Shown: positions 9,457 through 21,045 of the stretch, one piece after another
Numbering within the stretch: position 1 is the stretch's first letter
Layout of the letters: every line of letters starts with the position of its first letter
DNA from: Platanthera guangdongensis
Taxonomy: Eukaryota; Streptophyta; Magnoliopsida; Asparagales; Orchidaceae
Assembly (NCBI GenBank): GCA_039583875.1
Contig: CM077161.1
Coordinates: 65,601,885 to 65,665,884 of the forward strand
Direction of reading: 5' to 3'
Length of the DNA: 64,000 bases
Position numbers and translations under genes: made by a program
Notes under the pieces: generated by a model
Seen by the model: only the letters and a program-made list of their open reading frames with translations
Told to the model about the DNA's origin: nothing
Database searches by the model: none

Positions 9457-12400
9457 GATTTGTATTGATTTGTGAAAATCCGACACGAGCACTCTTCGAT
9501 ACGGGGGCTTCACACTCCTTCTTGTCCGAAGGATTTATATCACGCATCGGAGTCCCTTCTTCGATGGCAAAGGATAAGTTGGATGTGTTGTTGCCCAATG
9601 GGTGTTCGATGCGAGCGGATAGGATCTGCATTGTTAAGATTCGTATTGGGGAGCAGGAGTTCGACCTGCGGGAGTCTTTACTTCCGTTGGTGGAGTTCGA
9701 CGTCATATTTGTCATGGACTGGCTCTCGGAGCATCAAGCCCATATAGATTGCGGTAGCAAGGAAGTCAAGCTGGGAGCAAGTCGTGAGACGACTTTTACG
9801 GGCTTAAAGGGGTCGAGCATGACGTTGATGTCTGCTCTTCAGGTGGTGAAGGCGGTTCGTGCCGGAGCAGAACTGTTCTTTACACTAGTGGAGGTTGCAA
9901 AGCTGAAGCCCATGTTGGATTGTATTTCAGTGGTATCGGAATACCCTGATGTGTTCCCCGCAGATCTTCCTAGAGCCCCACCGCAGAGGGAGATAGATTT
10001 TACGATTGAGCTAGTGCTAGGTGCAAAGCCTGTGTCACGATCTCCTTATCGGCTGGCGCCTAAGGAAATGGCGGAGCTGAAAGTTCAACTGCAAGAGTTG
10101 TTGGAGCAAGGGTATGTGCGCCCGAGTTCTTCGCCTTGGAGCGCACCGGTCCTCTTTGTTAAGAAGAAGGACGGAAGCTTGAGGCTATGTATTGATTATC
10201 GGTAGCTCAACAAGCTGACGGAGAAGAACAAGTACCCGATCCCACGGATTGATGATCTTTTTGAACAGTTAGTCGGGTCGACGGTGTACTCGAAGTTGGA
10301 TCTCAAGGCTGGGTACTATCAGCTGCGAATAAGGGAGAGTGATATCCCGAAGACAGCGTTTAGTACGAGATACAGGCATTATGAGTTTACGGTCATGCCG
10401 TTTGGGCTGACTAATGCGCCGTCAGTGTTCATGAATTTGATGAACAGGACTTTCAGGGAGTACTTGGACTATTTCGTGATCGTCTTCATCGACGATATTT
10501 TGGTGCACTCGCAAACTGAGGAAGATCACTTCAAGCATCTTCATTTGGTGTTGGAGACGCTAAGGAGAAATCAGTTGTATGCCAAGTTCTCGAAGTACGA
10601 GTTTTGGCTATCCTCAGTGGCGTTCCTCGGGCATATAGTAAGTGGAGAGGGTATTGCTGTGGATCCGGCGAAGATTATTGCGATACAGGAGTGGCCTGAG
10701 CTTGTTACGGTAGCGGATGTCCGGAGTTTTCTGGGGCTTGCCGGCTATTATAGGCGCTTCGTAGAGAACTTCTCGCGGATAGCGTTACCTCTCACTACAT
10801 TGACGAGGAAGGAGCATAAGTTCGTTTGGACGCCTGAGTGCGCGGGAGCTTTTGAGGGGTTGAAGTGTCGGTTGACCACGGCGCCTGTGCTGAGTTCGAC
10901 ATGTGGGACCGAAGGCTATGAGATTTATAGCGATGCTTCGGGCAGCGGTTTGGGTTGCGTGCTACTACAACACGGAAGTGTAATAGCTTTTGGCTCGAGA
11001 CAGCTAAAAGTGCATGAAAGGAACTATCCGGTCCATGACTTGGAGTTAGCGGCCGTGATTTTTGCCTTGAAGCTGTGGAGACACTATTTGTACGGTGTGA
11101 AGATTGATATCTACACCGATCACAAGAGCCTGAAGTATCTTATTGATCAGAAGGATCTGAATATACGGCAGCGTAGATGGATGGAGTTCCTGGGGGACTA
11201 TACATTCAAGATCCATTACGTGTCAGGTAAAGGGAATGCGGTTGCGGACACGCTGAGTCGCCGAGCCCCAGCTCAAGCCAATTGGCTATCGGTGCATGAC
11301 GAGCGGTTGGTGCGAGAGTTGGAGGCATTGGAGATTGTTTGTGTGGACAAGCAATCAAGTGCTGAAGCAGTTCTGAATTGGACTGAAGTCCAATATGACC
11401 TGGCTGATCGTATTCGGCAGGCTTTGGATATGGATGCTCATATGAAGCAGTTCATGGTAGAGGCTCTGGATGGGTCAAATTCCCAATTCGTCGTGGAGGA
11501 CGGATTGCTTTGGAAAGACGGTCGTCTGTGCGTCCCAAGTGTGGGCAATTTACGAGTGGAGTTGTTGTACGAGGCACATAATACCAAGTACTCGATTCAC
11601 CCGGGGAGCACGAAGATGTACCGTGATGTGAAGAAACTGTTTTGGTGGCCGGGTTTGAAAAAGGATGTGGCGCTATACGTAGCGAAGTGCCAAACTTGCG
11701 CCTTGGTAAAGGCGGAGTGCCAAAAGCCGGGAGGATTTCTTAAGTCCTTGCCTATTCCGGAGTGGAAATTCGACGACATCTCTATGGACTTTGTGCACGG
11801 TTTGCCAAGGTCGCAGAAGGGGAATGACGCCATTTGGGTGGTTGTTGATCGATTAACGAAGGTGTCGCATTTTATTCCGCATATGAAGGATGATCCGGTG
11901 GAGAAGTTGGCAAAACTTTATGTGGATAACATAGTACGGCTTCATGGTGTGCCCCGCTGCATCGTGAGTGACCGAGATGGGCGGTTCATGTCCAATGATT
12001 GGAGGCTTGTGCAGCAAATGTTGGGAACAAAGCTGAAATTCAGCACAGCCTTCCATCCGCAAACGGATGGGCAGACCGAGAGGGTCAATAGAACTATGGA
12101 AGACATGCTCCGCATGTGTGTCTTGGATTTCGGAAAGCAATGGGAAGACCACCTTTATTTGGTGGAGTTCGCATACAATAATAACTACCAAGCGAGTATT
12201 CAGATGGCGCCTTTCGAGGCCCTATATGGTAGAAAATGTCACACGCCGTTGTCTTGGTTAGAAACGGGTGAGTCAAAGTTGTATAAGTGATCGGAAGTGG
12301 AGGGTGCTACTTCTTTGGTGCGAACCATTCGGGAGAGGTTGCTTATCGCTCAGGACCGGCAAGCGAAATACCATAATGCCAAGCACAGGAAAGTGGAGTT

Positions 12401-12820
12401 TGCTGTGGGTGATTATGTGTACCTAAAGATCAAGCCGTTCAAGGGTGTCTCGCGGGTGCGGCGATTGAAAAAGCTAAGCCCGAGGTACCTTGGACCGTTT
12501 GAGGTTCTGGAGCGAGTTGGTGAAGCGGCCTATCGGTTGAAGCTTTCAGTGGAGCTTAGTGGTTTACATGATGTATTCCACATTTCGGTGATTCGGAAGG
12601 CGGTGCAAGAGCCTACGCAAGTGATCGCGGTTGATCAAGTGCCGATGGATAGTGGGCTAACGACAAAGGTCAAGCCCATGCGGATTGAGGACTCTGAGGT
12701 CAAGCGGCTACGCAATAAAGAGATCAGGATGGTCAAGGTCCGGTGGGACAATTGCGGTCGTGAGGAGCTCTCTTGGGAGCGATAGCAGACTATGCTTGAC
12801 GAGTATCCGGAGTTGTTCTG
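9457..12820 (+). pseudogene. pol: Gypsy-1 Pol: protease, reverse transcriptase, RNase H, integrase, chromodomain-like tail (broken)
   Basis: This is the replication polyprotein. The protease motif DTGAS is at 9498-9512. The reverse transcriptase active site FIDD is at 10485-10496. The RNase H Asp (SDAS) is at 10932. Integrase has an HHCC zinc finger about 11590-11700, catalytic Asp at 11788 and 11970, and Glu at 12078. The GPF module is about 12490 and a chromodomain-like tail about 12660-12815. Stops TAG (10203), TGA (12288) and TAG (12783) interrupt one otherwise continuous frame. The first and last replace Glu codons seen in related copies. No ATG precedes the protease in this frame outside the candidate intron, so Pol is probably made as a Gag fusion. 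Confidence 0.93.
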
Positions 12821-12863
12821 CTCAGGTACAAATTTTGGTTTCGTACATGTCTTTCCTTTATAT

Positions 12864-12899
12864 AATTTCGTGGACGAAATTCTTTTAAGAGTGGGAGAG
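12864..12899 (+). promoter_or_regulatory. Gypsy-1 3' hairpin and polypurine tract
   Basis: The perfect hairpin AATTTCG-TGGA-CGAAATT (12864-12881) is followed by CTTTTAAGAGTGGGAGAG, which abuts the 3' LTR at 12900. The purine tract primes plus-strand DNA synthesis. The hairpin is also found before the tract in Gypsy-2 and, imperfectly, in Gypsy-3. Confidence 0.85.
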
Positions 12900-13811
12900 T
12901 GGTAATGCCCTGAAACTCAAAGGAGCAAAGGGGGACATTTTAGGCCAGTTTGGGTTCTGGCTGCAGGCACACGACCTGGGACACGGGCGTGTCCCAAGGC
13001 GTGTCGAGCCTGTGTCGACATTGAGACGGGAAGTCGACACTTTGGTCTTGACATTGTGTCGAGACTGGGCACACGGCCTGCGATACGGGCGTGTCACAGG
13101 GCGTGTCGACCCGTGTCGACACTTAGCCGCGAAGTCGACACTCTGCATTCGACGAAGTGTCGAGACATGGCACATGGCCTGCGACACGGGCGTGTTGTAG
13201 GGCGTGTCAACCCGTGTCGACACTCGTCCCGAGAGGTCGACACTTTGGTCTCGACATTGTGTCGAGACAAGGCACACGGCCTAGGACACGGGCGTGTCCA
13301 AGGCCGTGTCAGTAGGTCGACGATCTTCGCTCGACGAAGTGTCGAGTGTCGAGACCGTGTTCACGGCCTGGGGTCCAGGCGTGTTGAGGTGACACGGGTA
13401 AGGACACGGGCGTGTCCTAGAACCCGTGCAGTGCTCGGGTTGATTTTGGGGAAAAATGATAGGGGTACACGGCCGGCCACACGACCGTGTCACATGGAAC
13501 ACAGGCGTGTCAGCTCGAACACGGGCGTGTTCGATACCCGTGTGAGGTTCCAGGCGAGCCGATTTTTACGGCGAATGAGGCACACGGCCCTGGACACGGG
13601 CGTGTGCCAGGCCGTGTTCGGTCCAGATTGGGCATTTCAGTCACGAATCAAAGCCGTTCGTTTCCTTATTTTGAGATCCAACGGCTGGGGGTTGTTCCTG
13701 AAGGGATATACCCGGGATTGGACTTAGAAACCCTCACTTTTCATGAGTGGTTAGCTTTCTAAAACCTTAGAGAAAGTAGAGAGCCAAGGGAGGAAGAAGG
13801 AGCTAGATCCC
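12900..13811 (+). repeat. Gypsy-1 3' LTR, first part
   Basis: Homologous to 5701-6608 of the 5' LTR, including the palindrome array (12968-13621). It is interrupted after AGCTAGATCCC by the copia element. ATCCC at 13807-13811 is the left copy of the copia target duplication. Confidence 0.92.
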
Positions 13812-15204
13812 TGTTAAATTTTCTCAACGTGGTCAGCAAGGTAGCCCAAACGCCAAATTAATATCTTCGGCACTACCCAGTTCGCACGTTGAACCAGCGG
13901 AAACCAAGGACTAGAGGTACAAAGGTAAATCCCAACAAACAATGGAAGCACAAGCAGGTCTATTATCATTCACTTCTTTACAATGCGAGGCATACATAGC
14001 GAGACATGATTTCGCTAGTATCACAACTGTAAACAGAAAGCACCAAAAAACAAGCCGGGCGGACAGCACCGGAGTCCGCCGAGACCGCTAGGTCACCGAG
14101 GTCGCTGAGACCGCTGAGCTCGCCCGAGCTATGCTGCAATCCGCCGAATAGACCCGGAGTCCGCAGAAGCCGCGAGGCCGCGCGGACACACCGTTATTCG
14201 CCTCCTGTTGAACTTGAACTGAGGAACACCCGTACCAGCCTGAAGCCGGCGGACAGGTTATTGAAGCTGGCAAAAATGAAACAGAACTGACAAGCCGCAG
14301 AGCGACCTCCTGCTGAGTCCGCAGAGACCGCACACTTCTAAGTACTGACCGAAGTCACAGCCAAACTCCTGGCTCCTTGAAGCTATCCGCGCGACCTGCA
14401 CACAGCAAACCGTCAGCCTGAAACAATCCGCGCGGACTGACAAACACAGACCGCAGCTCCTTGCACACCCCAACTTACTGTTCACTCAAGTTATTGTAGA
14501 TGTTCCACGGGGGTCCTATTTATAGGCAAGGTGAGGAGTGTGGTCACCGCCCAGGAGATAGCGACACCACCCCAGCCCGCGCGATAGCAAAAACACCGTC
14601 CGCCGAGTCCGCATGGACTTAGCCGGATACCAAGGAAAACCGCCAGGAGCTAGGCAACCATTGGCGAACCCTCTCCAGTCCGCCCAAGCTGTGCGAACAA
14701 GACATCAGCCCGCAAAGCTCCAACCACTGCAAGACAGCAACCCCCTTCAATGGCAGTCCGCACCAACCCGAGGCATTCCGCAAGACTCACACCTCAATCC
14801 GCCACAAGTCCACGACCAAAGGAAGACAGCAACAGTCCGCCCGGTCACAGCGGACTTGGCGGATACCGCGGACACCAGTCCGCAAGCTTTTCCGCGGACA
14901 TGAGCCAACCCGCCTATCAGCACAAGCTTTCACCCGCGGCCACTGAGCAATGCACCAGTCCGCAACCTCCATCCGCTCAGGCCGCTCCTTGGCAAAGCCA
15001 ATCAGCACACCCTATCCGCAGAATCCAGGCCGCATAGTCCGCGGACTCCATGCAACAACCCGCTCAGAAGACAGCCGGCTTCTCACTAGACTTTCCACCA
15101 GGCCGCACATCACAGTCCGCCCAGTCCGCCTAGTGCGCCAAACCTGTCCGCCCCAGGCCGCCCGGCCTGTCCCGTCACCCACTTCCACTTCACAAATTTC
15201 AACA
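13812..15204 (-). repeat. Copia 3' LTR (left copy, 1393 bp)
   Basis: It matches the right LTR except that about 277 bp are absent, corresponding to right-LTR sequence between two ACCGCGGACAC repeats (20429 and 20704). It is rich in AGTCCGC/GCGGACT words. The minus-strand TATA box TATAAATA lies at 14517-14524. Confidence 0.92.
14517..14524 (-). promoter_or_regulatory. TATA box in copia 3' LTR
   Basis: TATTTATA on the + strand reads TATAAATA on the coding strand, inside GCCTATAAATAGGA. This is a canonical plant TATA box in the orientation of the element. Confidence 0.7.
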
Positions 15205-17546
15205 CTCCCCCTTGAAGTGGGAAGTGGTGACCAAGCCCAGCAAGCTGCGCAAGCGTTCAAAGGGCCCCTTCGACAGTGGCTTCGTGAAGATGTCAGCAAG
15301 ATTATCTTCACTTCGAACATGCCCGACCAGCAGAGACCCCTCCAACACCTTCTCCCTGATGAAGTGGTGATCAATCTCTATATGCTTGGTCCTAGCGTGA
15401 CACACTAGATTATTAACCAGTTTGAGAGCACTCTCATTGTCACCCCGGAGTAAAGTAGGCCCTTGCACTTCTTCATGAACATCCTATATAAGCCTCCTCA
15501 ACCAAACGGCTTCCCGAGCAGCCAAGGCCGAAGCCTTATACTCTGCCTCCGTGATTGAAACCGACACCGAGTCCTGCTTCTTGCTACACCACGAGATGCT
15601 AGCTGAACCGCAAGTGAACACATAACCAGAAGTAGACCTTCGATCATCCGAGTCACCGCCATAGTCAGCATCCGTGTACCCGAGCAACGCAACCTCCGCG
15701 TCCCTTCTATAGAGGAGTCCCATGTCAGAAGAAGCCTTGACATACTTCAGAATTCCTTTCGCCGCCACTAGATGAGATTGCCTTGGTTCAGCCATATACC
15801 GACTTACTCGGCCAACAGCATAAGCGATATCCGGCCTTGTAATCGTCAGATAAATCAAGCTCCCAACAAGAGCCCTGAACACCAAGGGATCATGAAGAAC
15901 CCTTCCCTCATCTCGTCGAAGCTTTAGCCCAGATTCCAGTGGAGTAGAGCACTTCTTCCCTTCGCCCATGCCAAACCGCTTCACAATGCGATCAGCATAT
16001 CCTTTCTGGCTAATGAGAACCCCGCACTCCTTCCTCTCCACTTCCAGACTGAGAAAGTGATGCAACTCTCCCAAGTCTTTCATCTCGAAGCGTATAGAAA
16101 GCTCAGCCCTGAGCCTTGCTACTTCCCCCTCTGAATTCCCTGTGATGATCATTTCATCCACATATAGCAGGACCAAGACTCGTAGCTCCCCCTTCTTCTT
16201 GACGAACAAGCTTGAATCCGAGTTGGAAGCAAGGTATCCACAGAATTGCAAGTACTCTGCAATCTTCCCATACCAAGCTCTAGGAGCTTGCTTCAACCCA
16301 TAGAGAGCTTTCCTGAGTTTGCAGACATAGTCCGGATGCTTTTCAGAGACAAAACCAAGCGGCTGATCCATGAAGATGTCCTTGTCAATTTCTCCGTAAA
16401 GAAAGGCATTCTTCACATCGAGTTGCCACAACCTCCATCCCTTGCTAGCAGCCAAGGCGATCACCACTCTTACAGAAGTCATCTTCGCAACTGGACTGAA
16501 TGTCTCCTCATAGTCTTCTCCATACTGCTGTGAGAATCCTCTAGCGACCAGGCGAGCCTTGAATCGATCAATGCTCCCATCAGCCTTCTTCTTCAACTTA
16601 TACACCCACTTGCAAGTAACCGGAGTAACGCCATCAACCTTGGGCACAAGGTCCCAGGTTTCATTCTTCTTCAGAGCATCAATCTCTTCTTTCATGGCAT
16701 CATCCCACTCCTTTACTCCAGTGGGCTCGTTGAAGTTTGCAGGCTCTCGCTCATCCAGAGGACCTGCAAAGAAGTAGGAGACAAAGCTCACTGCATTCCC
16801 ATCACAGTACCGAGCCGGTGGCTTAACCACCCTCTTTGATCTCCGAAGACATGGCTCCTTGCTCACGGCTTCCGTTGCTTCTTCGGGCTCCACTCCTAGC
16901 TGGGGCAAGCATTGAGCAGTGCTCCCCCTGCTTCCTGAGCCAGAAGGCTCAGCCTCGGAGTTCGAAGCAACAGGAGCTGCTGGTGAAACAGCAAGCTCCT
17001 CTTCCAAGCCTTCAGCACCCACCACCGGTGCTTCATCAACCTTGCTACTTCCGGTTAGCTCCACTGAGCCACCTCCATATGATGTCAGCTCGTCAAAGAC
17101 AATGTCTCTTGACACCACGAACTTCTTCGTCACAGGGTCCATGCATTTCCATCCCTTCTTCCGCTCATCATAGCCAACAAAGACAAGTTTCCTTGCCTTC
17201 GCATCCAGCTTTGTCCGTGAAGCATCCGGGACATGCACGTAGCAAGTTGAACCGAACACCCTAAGGTGTCCAACACCCGGCTTCTCCTTCAGCAACAGCT
17301 CAACATGAGTCTTCATGTTGATAGGGCTGAGTGGCATCCGGTTGATAACATAAGCAGCACAAGACATTCTCTCCGCCCAAAAGGACCTTGGGATATCTTT
17401 CGCATGAAGCCAGCATTTGCAGGTCTCCGTCAAATGACGGATCTTCCGCTCCGCTACTCCATTTTGTTGTGGAGTGTGGGCACATGTAAGCTCCCGTTGG
17501 ATCCCGTGCTTCCTGCAGAAGTTAGAAAACTCGGAGGAGACAAACT
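15199..17546 (-). pseudogene. pol: Copia integrase C-terminus, reverse transcriptase and RNase H (broken)
   Basis: From the frameshift at 17547-17552 the frame runs through the integrase tail and a Ser/Glu-rich linker. It continues through a copia reverse transcriptase (KARLVARGFSQ; LDVKNAFLYG; YGLKQAPRAWY) and RNase H (DADYGGD, then DNESALKL). The polymerase motif reads YVDE (16153-16164) instead of YVDD, so the second catalytic Asp is Glu. A TAG stop at 15484-15486 breaks RNase H. The remaining 89 codons end at the polypurine tract, which is the normal end for copia pol. Confidence 0.93.
15205..15217 (-). promoter_or_regulatory. Copia polypurine tract
   Basis: The coding-strand sequence CTTCAAGGGGGAG directly precedes the 3' LTR. 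It overlaps the last codons of the pol frame. Confidence 0.85.
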
Positions 17547-17552
17547 CCCCCC

Positions 17553-18479
17553 GTTGTCAGTTCTAAGCTTCTTAATCCGCAAGCCAAGCCGGCCTTCTAC
17601 CAACTCCTTAAACTCCACAAACAAACGGAAGGCTTCCGACTTCTACTTTAAGAAGTACACCCAAGTATACCTTGAGTAGTCATCAACCAAGACAAGCATG
17701 TATTTGCTTCCACCAAGGCTGGCAGTAACCGTTGGTCCCATCAGGTCGCCATGAATACACTCCAGTGGTTTCTTGCTCCTTGTTTGTGATTTATCAAACG
17801 GAAGGCGATGTGCCTTACCGTTTTGACAGCCCGCACAAACATGCCCATCACAAAAGGAGGACAACTTCGGCAACCCCCTCACCAAACTTCTACTCGCCAT
17901 CGCCTTCAGCTTGTCCATGCCAACATGCCCCAGCCTCTCATGCCAGATAGCAGCGCTATCATTGGCCCTCATCTTATCAACATAAGCATTGGTGGAAAGA
18001 ACAAACAAGTTCTTCACCCTCCTCCCAACATGAGCAACATCAGCCTTCACCGCTGATACGTTGCGAAGGAACCTCACGTCTGTTGGCCCAAACAGAACGT
18101 GATACCCAGCGCCCACCGTATTGGTCACCGAGAAGAGGTTTTTCTTCATGCCCGGCACGTGATACACACTCCTTAACGTGAGTGGCCCCTGATCACTACC
18201 CAATGACACCACCCCCTCTTTCTCTACTGCATAAACAGTATTATCAGCAGTGATAATAGCTTCATTACCTGAGTAAGACTGCATGGAGGTGAACTTTTAT
18301 TTGTCTCCGGTGAGGTGATGACCACACCCAGAGTCCACGATCCACTCGCTGTTGAAGTGCTCAGCAGACAAGGCCCGGACACAAGTGCCCGTCATGAAAG
18401 CTCCGCCCCATTATGCTTCTTCACTTCTCGAGCAAGCCTCCTCCTTTCTCGCAGCATGCCCAGGCTACAATTTGACCTT
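17553..18479 (-). pseudogene. pol: Copia protease and integrase (broken)
   Basis: The protease motif is DSGCGHH (Asp codon at 18333-18335). The integrase zinc finger HERLGHVGMD...CAGCQNGK lies in 17643-18284, and the core begins HGDLMGP and VDDYSRYTWVYF. Breaks: a TAA stop at 18297-18299, a TAG stop at 17643-17645 in the integrase core, and loss of one base in the C-run at 17547-17552. The last shifts the frame just after the second catalytic Asp (RTDNGG). Function is lost in this copy. Confidence 0.9.
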
Positions 18480-19243
18480 GCAGTCCCGCTTGAAGTGCCC
18501 TCGCTGATGACACCGGTAGCACTTCATATTCTTCTTCCAGTCCTTAGGAGCATTGCGGCCTGCACCTTCTTCTTCTTCTTCCCTTCCCATCCTTTCTTCT
18601 TGCCTGAGAAGAGAGCTTCGTTGCCTTCCTGATTCAGGTTCACTCCAGCCATCTGCCTTGCTAAGCTCTCCTGCGAGGCAAGCAGATTCTCCAGCTCAAG
18701 CAACGACGGCTGAGTAGCCCACCCTTAAACAGATGTAACAAAGGCCACATTCTCATTCCGCAAGCCGCGGACAATGTGCCTTTTCATCTTTGCCTCAGAG
18801 ATAGGCTCATCAGGATCCAGTGCCGACAGCTCAGCACACAAGCTCTTCATCTTTAAGAAGTACTTGGAGATGGAAAGGTCTCCCTGAGTTGCCCTGGCCA
18901 ACTCATTCTCCAGGAACTGAAGCCGTGCCACATTCTTCCTATTGAACAACTCATCAATGGTTGTCCAAATATCAGCAGCCGACTCACATCCAATGATGTG
19001 ATCAAACAGTTCCGGAGACACGGCTCTCTTCAGAATGAACTCCGCCTTAGCATTTGTCCTTCTCCAGAGCCTAACCTGCTCAGCAGTACCGAAAGCAGCA
19101 GTGACTTCCTGCCTGTCGTCACCGCCGACGACTTCCCACAGCTCCTCGCAAAGAAGATAACTCTTCATGCACGACTTCCACTTCTTGAAGTTAGTCGGCG
19201 TTAAGAGTTCAATGCCCAGACCCCTTGCAAAACTCCCTTCCAT
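18480..19243 (-). pseudogene. gag: Copia Gag (broken)
   Basis: The likely start is ATG at 19241-19243 (MEGSFARGLGIELL), which matches the usual start of copia Gag; the open frame extends upstream to 19306 without an ATG. The capsid-like domain runs to 18728, where a TAG stop (18725-18727) interrupts it. Beyond this a frameshift lies in an AAG-repeat tract at about 18570-18595. The zinc knuckle CYRCHQRGHFKRDC is at 18480-18521. The protein would coat element RNA in cytoplasmic particles. Confidence 0.9.
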
Positions 19244-19364
19244 TGCAACACCTGTTGGCAACCTTTCAGCAGCTCCGAGCAACAACACAGGTTGATCACC
19301 ACTCAATCACAGAGTAACAACACTGGCTGACTTCCGCTCACGCAACTGAACCTCAGAAACCTCC

Positions 19365-19375
19365 CTCTGATACCA
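19365..19375 (-). promoter_or_regulatory. Copia primer-binding site (initiator tRNA-Met)
   Basis: The coding-strand sequence TGGTATCAGAG abuts the 5' LTR edge at 19376. It is a perfect match to the usual initiator-Met primer site of copia elements. Confidence 0.92.
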
Positions 19376-21045
19376 TGTTAAATTTTCTCAACGTGGTCAG
19401 CAAGGTAGCCCAAACGCCAAATTAATATCTTCGGCACTACCCAGTTCGCACGTTGAACCAGCGGAAACCAAGGACTAGAGGTACAAAGGTAAATCCCAAC
19501 AAACAATGGAAGCACAAGCAGGTCTATTATCATTCACTTCTTTACAATGCAAGGCATACATAACGAGACATGATTTTGCTAGTATCACAGCTGTAAACAG
19601 AAAGCACCAAAAAACAAGCCGGGCGGACAGCACCGGAGTCCGCCGAGACCGCGAGGTCGCCGAGGTCGCCGAGACCGCTGAGCTCGCCCGAGCTATGCAG
19701 CAATCCGCCGAATAGACACGGAGTCCGCCGAAGCCGCGAGGCCGCGCGGACACACCGTTATTCGCCTCCTGCTGAACTTGAACTGAGGAACACCCCTACC
19801 CGCCTGAAGCCGGCGGACAGGTTATTGAAGCTGGCAAAGATAAAACAGAACTGACAAGCCGCAGAGCGACCTCCTGCTGAGTCCGCAGAGACCGCACACT
19901 TCCAAGTACTGACCGAAGTCACAGCCAAACTCCTGGCTCCTTGAAGCTATCCGCGCGACCTGCACACAGCAAACCGTCAGCCTGAAACAATCCACGCGGA
20001 CTGACAAACACACACCGCAGCTCCTTGCACACCTCAACTTACTGTTCACTCAAGTTACTGTAGATGTGCCAGGGGGGTCCTATTTATAGGCAAGGTGAGG
20101 AGTGTGGTCACCGCCCAGGAGATAGCGACACCACCCCAGCCCGCGCGATAGCAAAAACACCGTCCGCCGAGTCCGCATGGACTTAGCCGGATACCAAGGA
20201 AAACCTCTAGGAGCTAGGCAACCATTGGCGAACCCTCTCCAGTCCGCCCAAGCTGTGCGGACAAGACATCAGCCCGCAAAGCTCCAACCACTGCAAGACA
20301 GCAACCCCCTTCAATGGCAGTCCGCACCAACCCGAGGCAGTCCGCAAGACTCACACCTCAATCCACCACAAGTCCACGACCAAAGTAAGACAGCAACAGT
20401 CCGCCCGGTCACAGCGGACTTGGCGGATACCGCGGACACCATGGCCTGGCACAAAGTGTGACCAAGTCCAAAAACCAACAAGGGCCAATGCGAGCATGGC
20501 GGACTCAAATTCCCGTCCGCCAAACACCCTGGCACAGACCGTCATCAGTCCGCCAACTCCTCACACTTCTGTCCAAAGCAGCAGCCAACCGCGGACTCCA
20601 AAATCACAGTCCGCCAAACGACCTCCACAGCAAATCGCCTGCTGTGCCAGCAGAGCTCGACAAGGCCTTATCCAAGCTCTAAGCTCAGTCCGCAACAGCC
20701 CACACCGCGGACACACCAGTCCGCAAGCTTTTCCGCGGACATGAGCCAACCCGCCTATCAGCACAAGCTTGCACCCACGGCCACTGAGCAATGCACCAGT
20801 CCGCAACCTCCATCCGCTCAGGCCGCTCCTTGGCAAAGCCAATCAGCACACCCTATCCGCAGAATCCAGGTCGCATAGTCCGTGGACTCCATGCAACAAC
20901 CCGCTCAGAAGACAGTCGGCTTCTCACTAGACTTTCCACCAGGCAGCACATCACAGTCCTCCCAGTCCGCCTAGTCCGCCAAACCTGTCCACCCCAGGCC
21001 GCCCGGCCTGTCCCGTCACCCACTTCCACTTCACAAATTTCAACA
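19376..21045 (-). repeat. Copia 5' LTR (right copy, 1670 bp)
   Basis: Starts TGTTAAATTTTCTCAACG and ends CAACA, like the left copy. It keeps the segment 20441-20714 that is missing from the left copy. TATA box on the coding strand at 20081-20088. Confidence 0.93.
20081..20088 (-). promoter_or_regulatory. TATA box in copia 5' LTR
   Basis: TATTTATA on the + strand (TATAAATA on the coding strand), in the same context as the left LTR copy. Confidence 0.72.

Larger units (their letters stand above)
13812..21045 (-). mobile_element. Ty1/copia LTR retrotransposon nested in the Gypsy-1 3' LTR
   Basis: LTRs at 13812-15204 and 19376-21045 (TGTTAAATTTT...TTTCAACA) flank a minus-strand gag-pol region with domain order Gag, protease, integrase, reverse transcriptase, RNase H, which defines copia. 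The target duplication is ATCCC (13807-13811) against ATCCT (21046-21050). The copy is defective: several stops and frameshifts and an altered catalytic motif. The uninterrupted Gypsy-1 5' LTR shows the empty site at 6605-6615. Confidence 0.95.
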
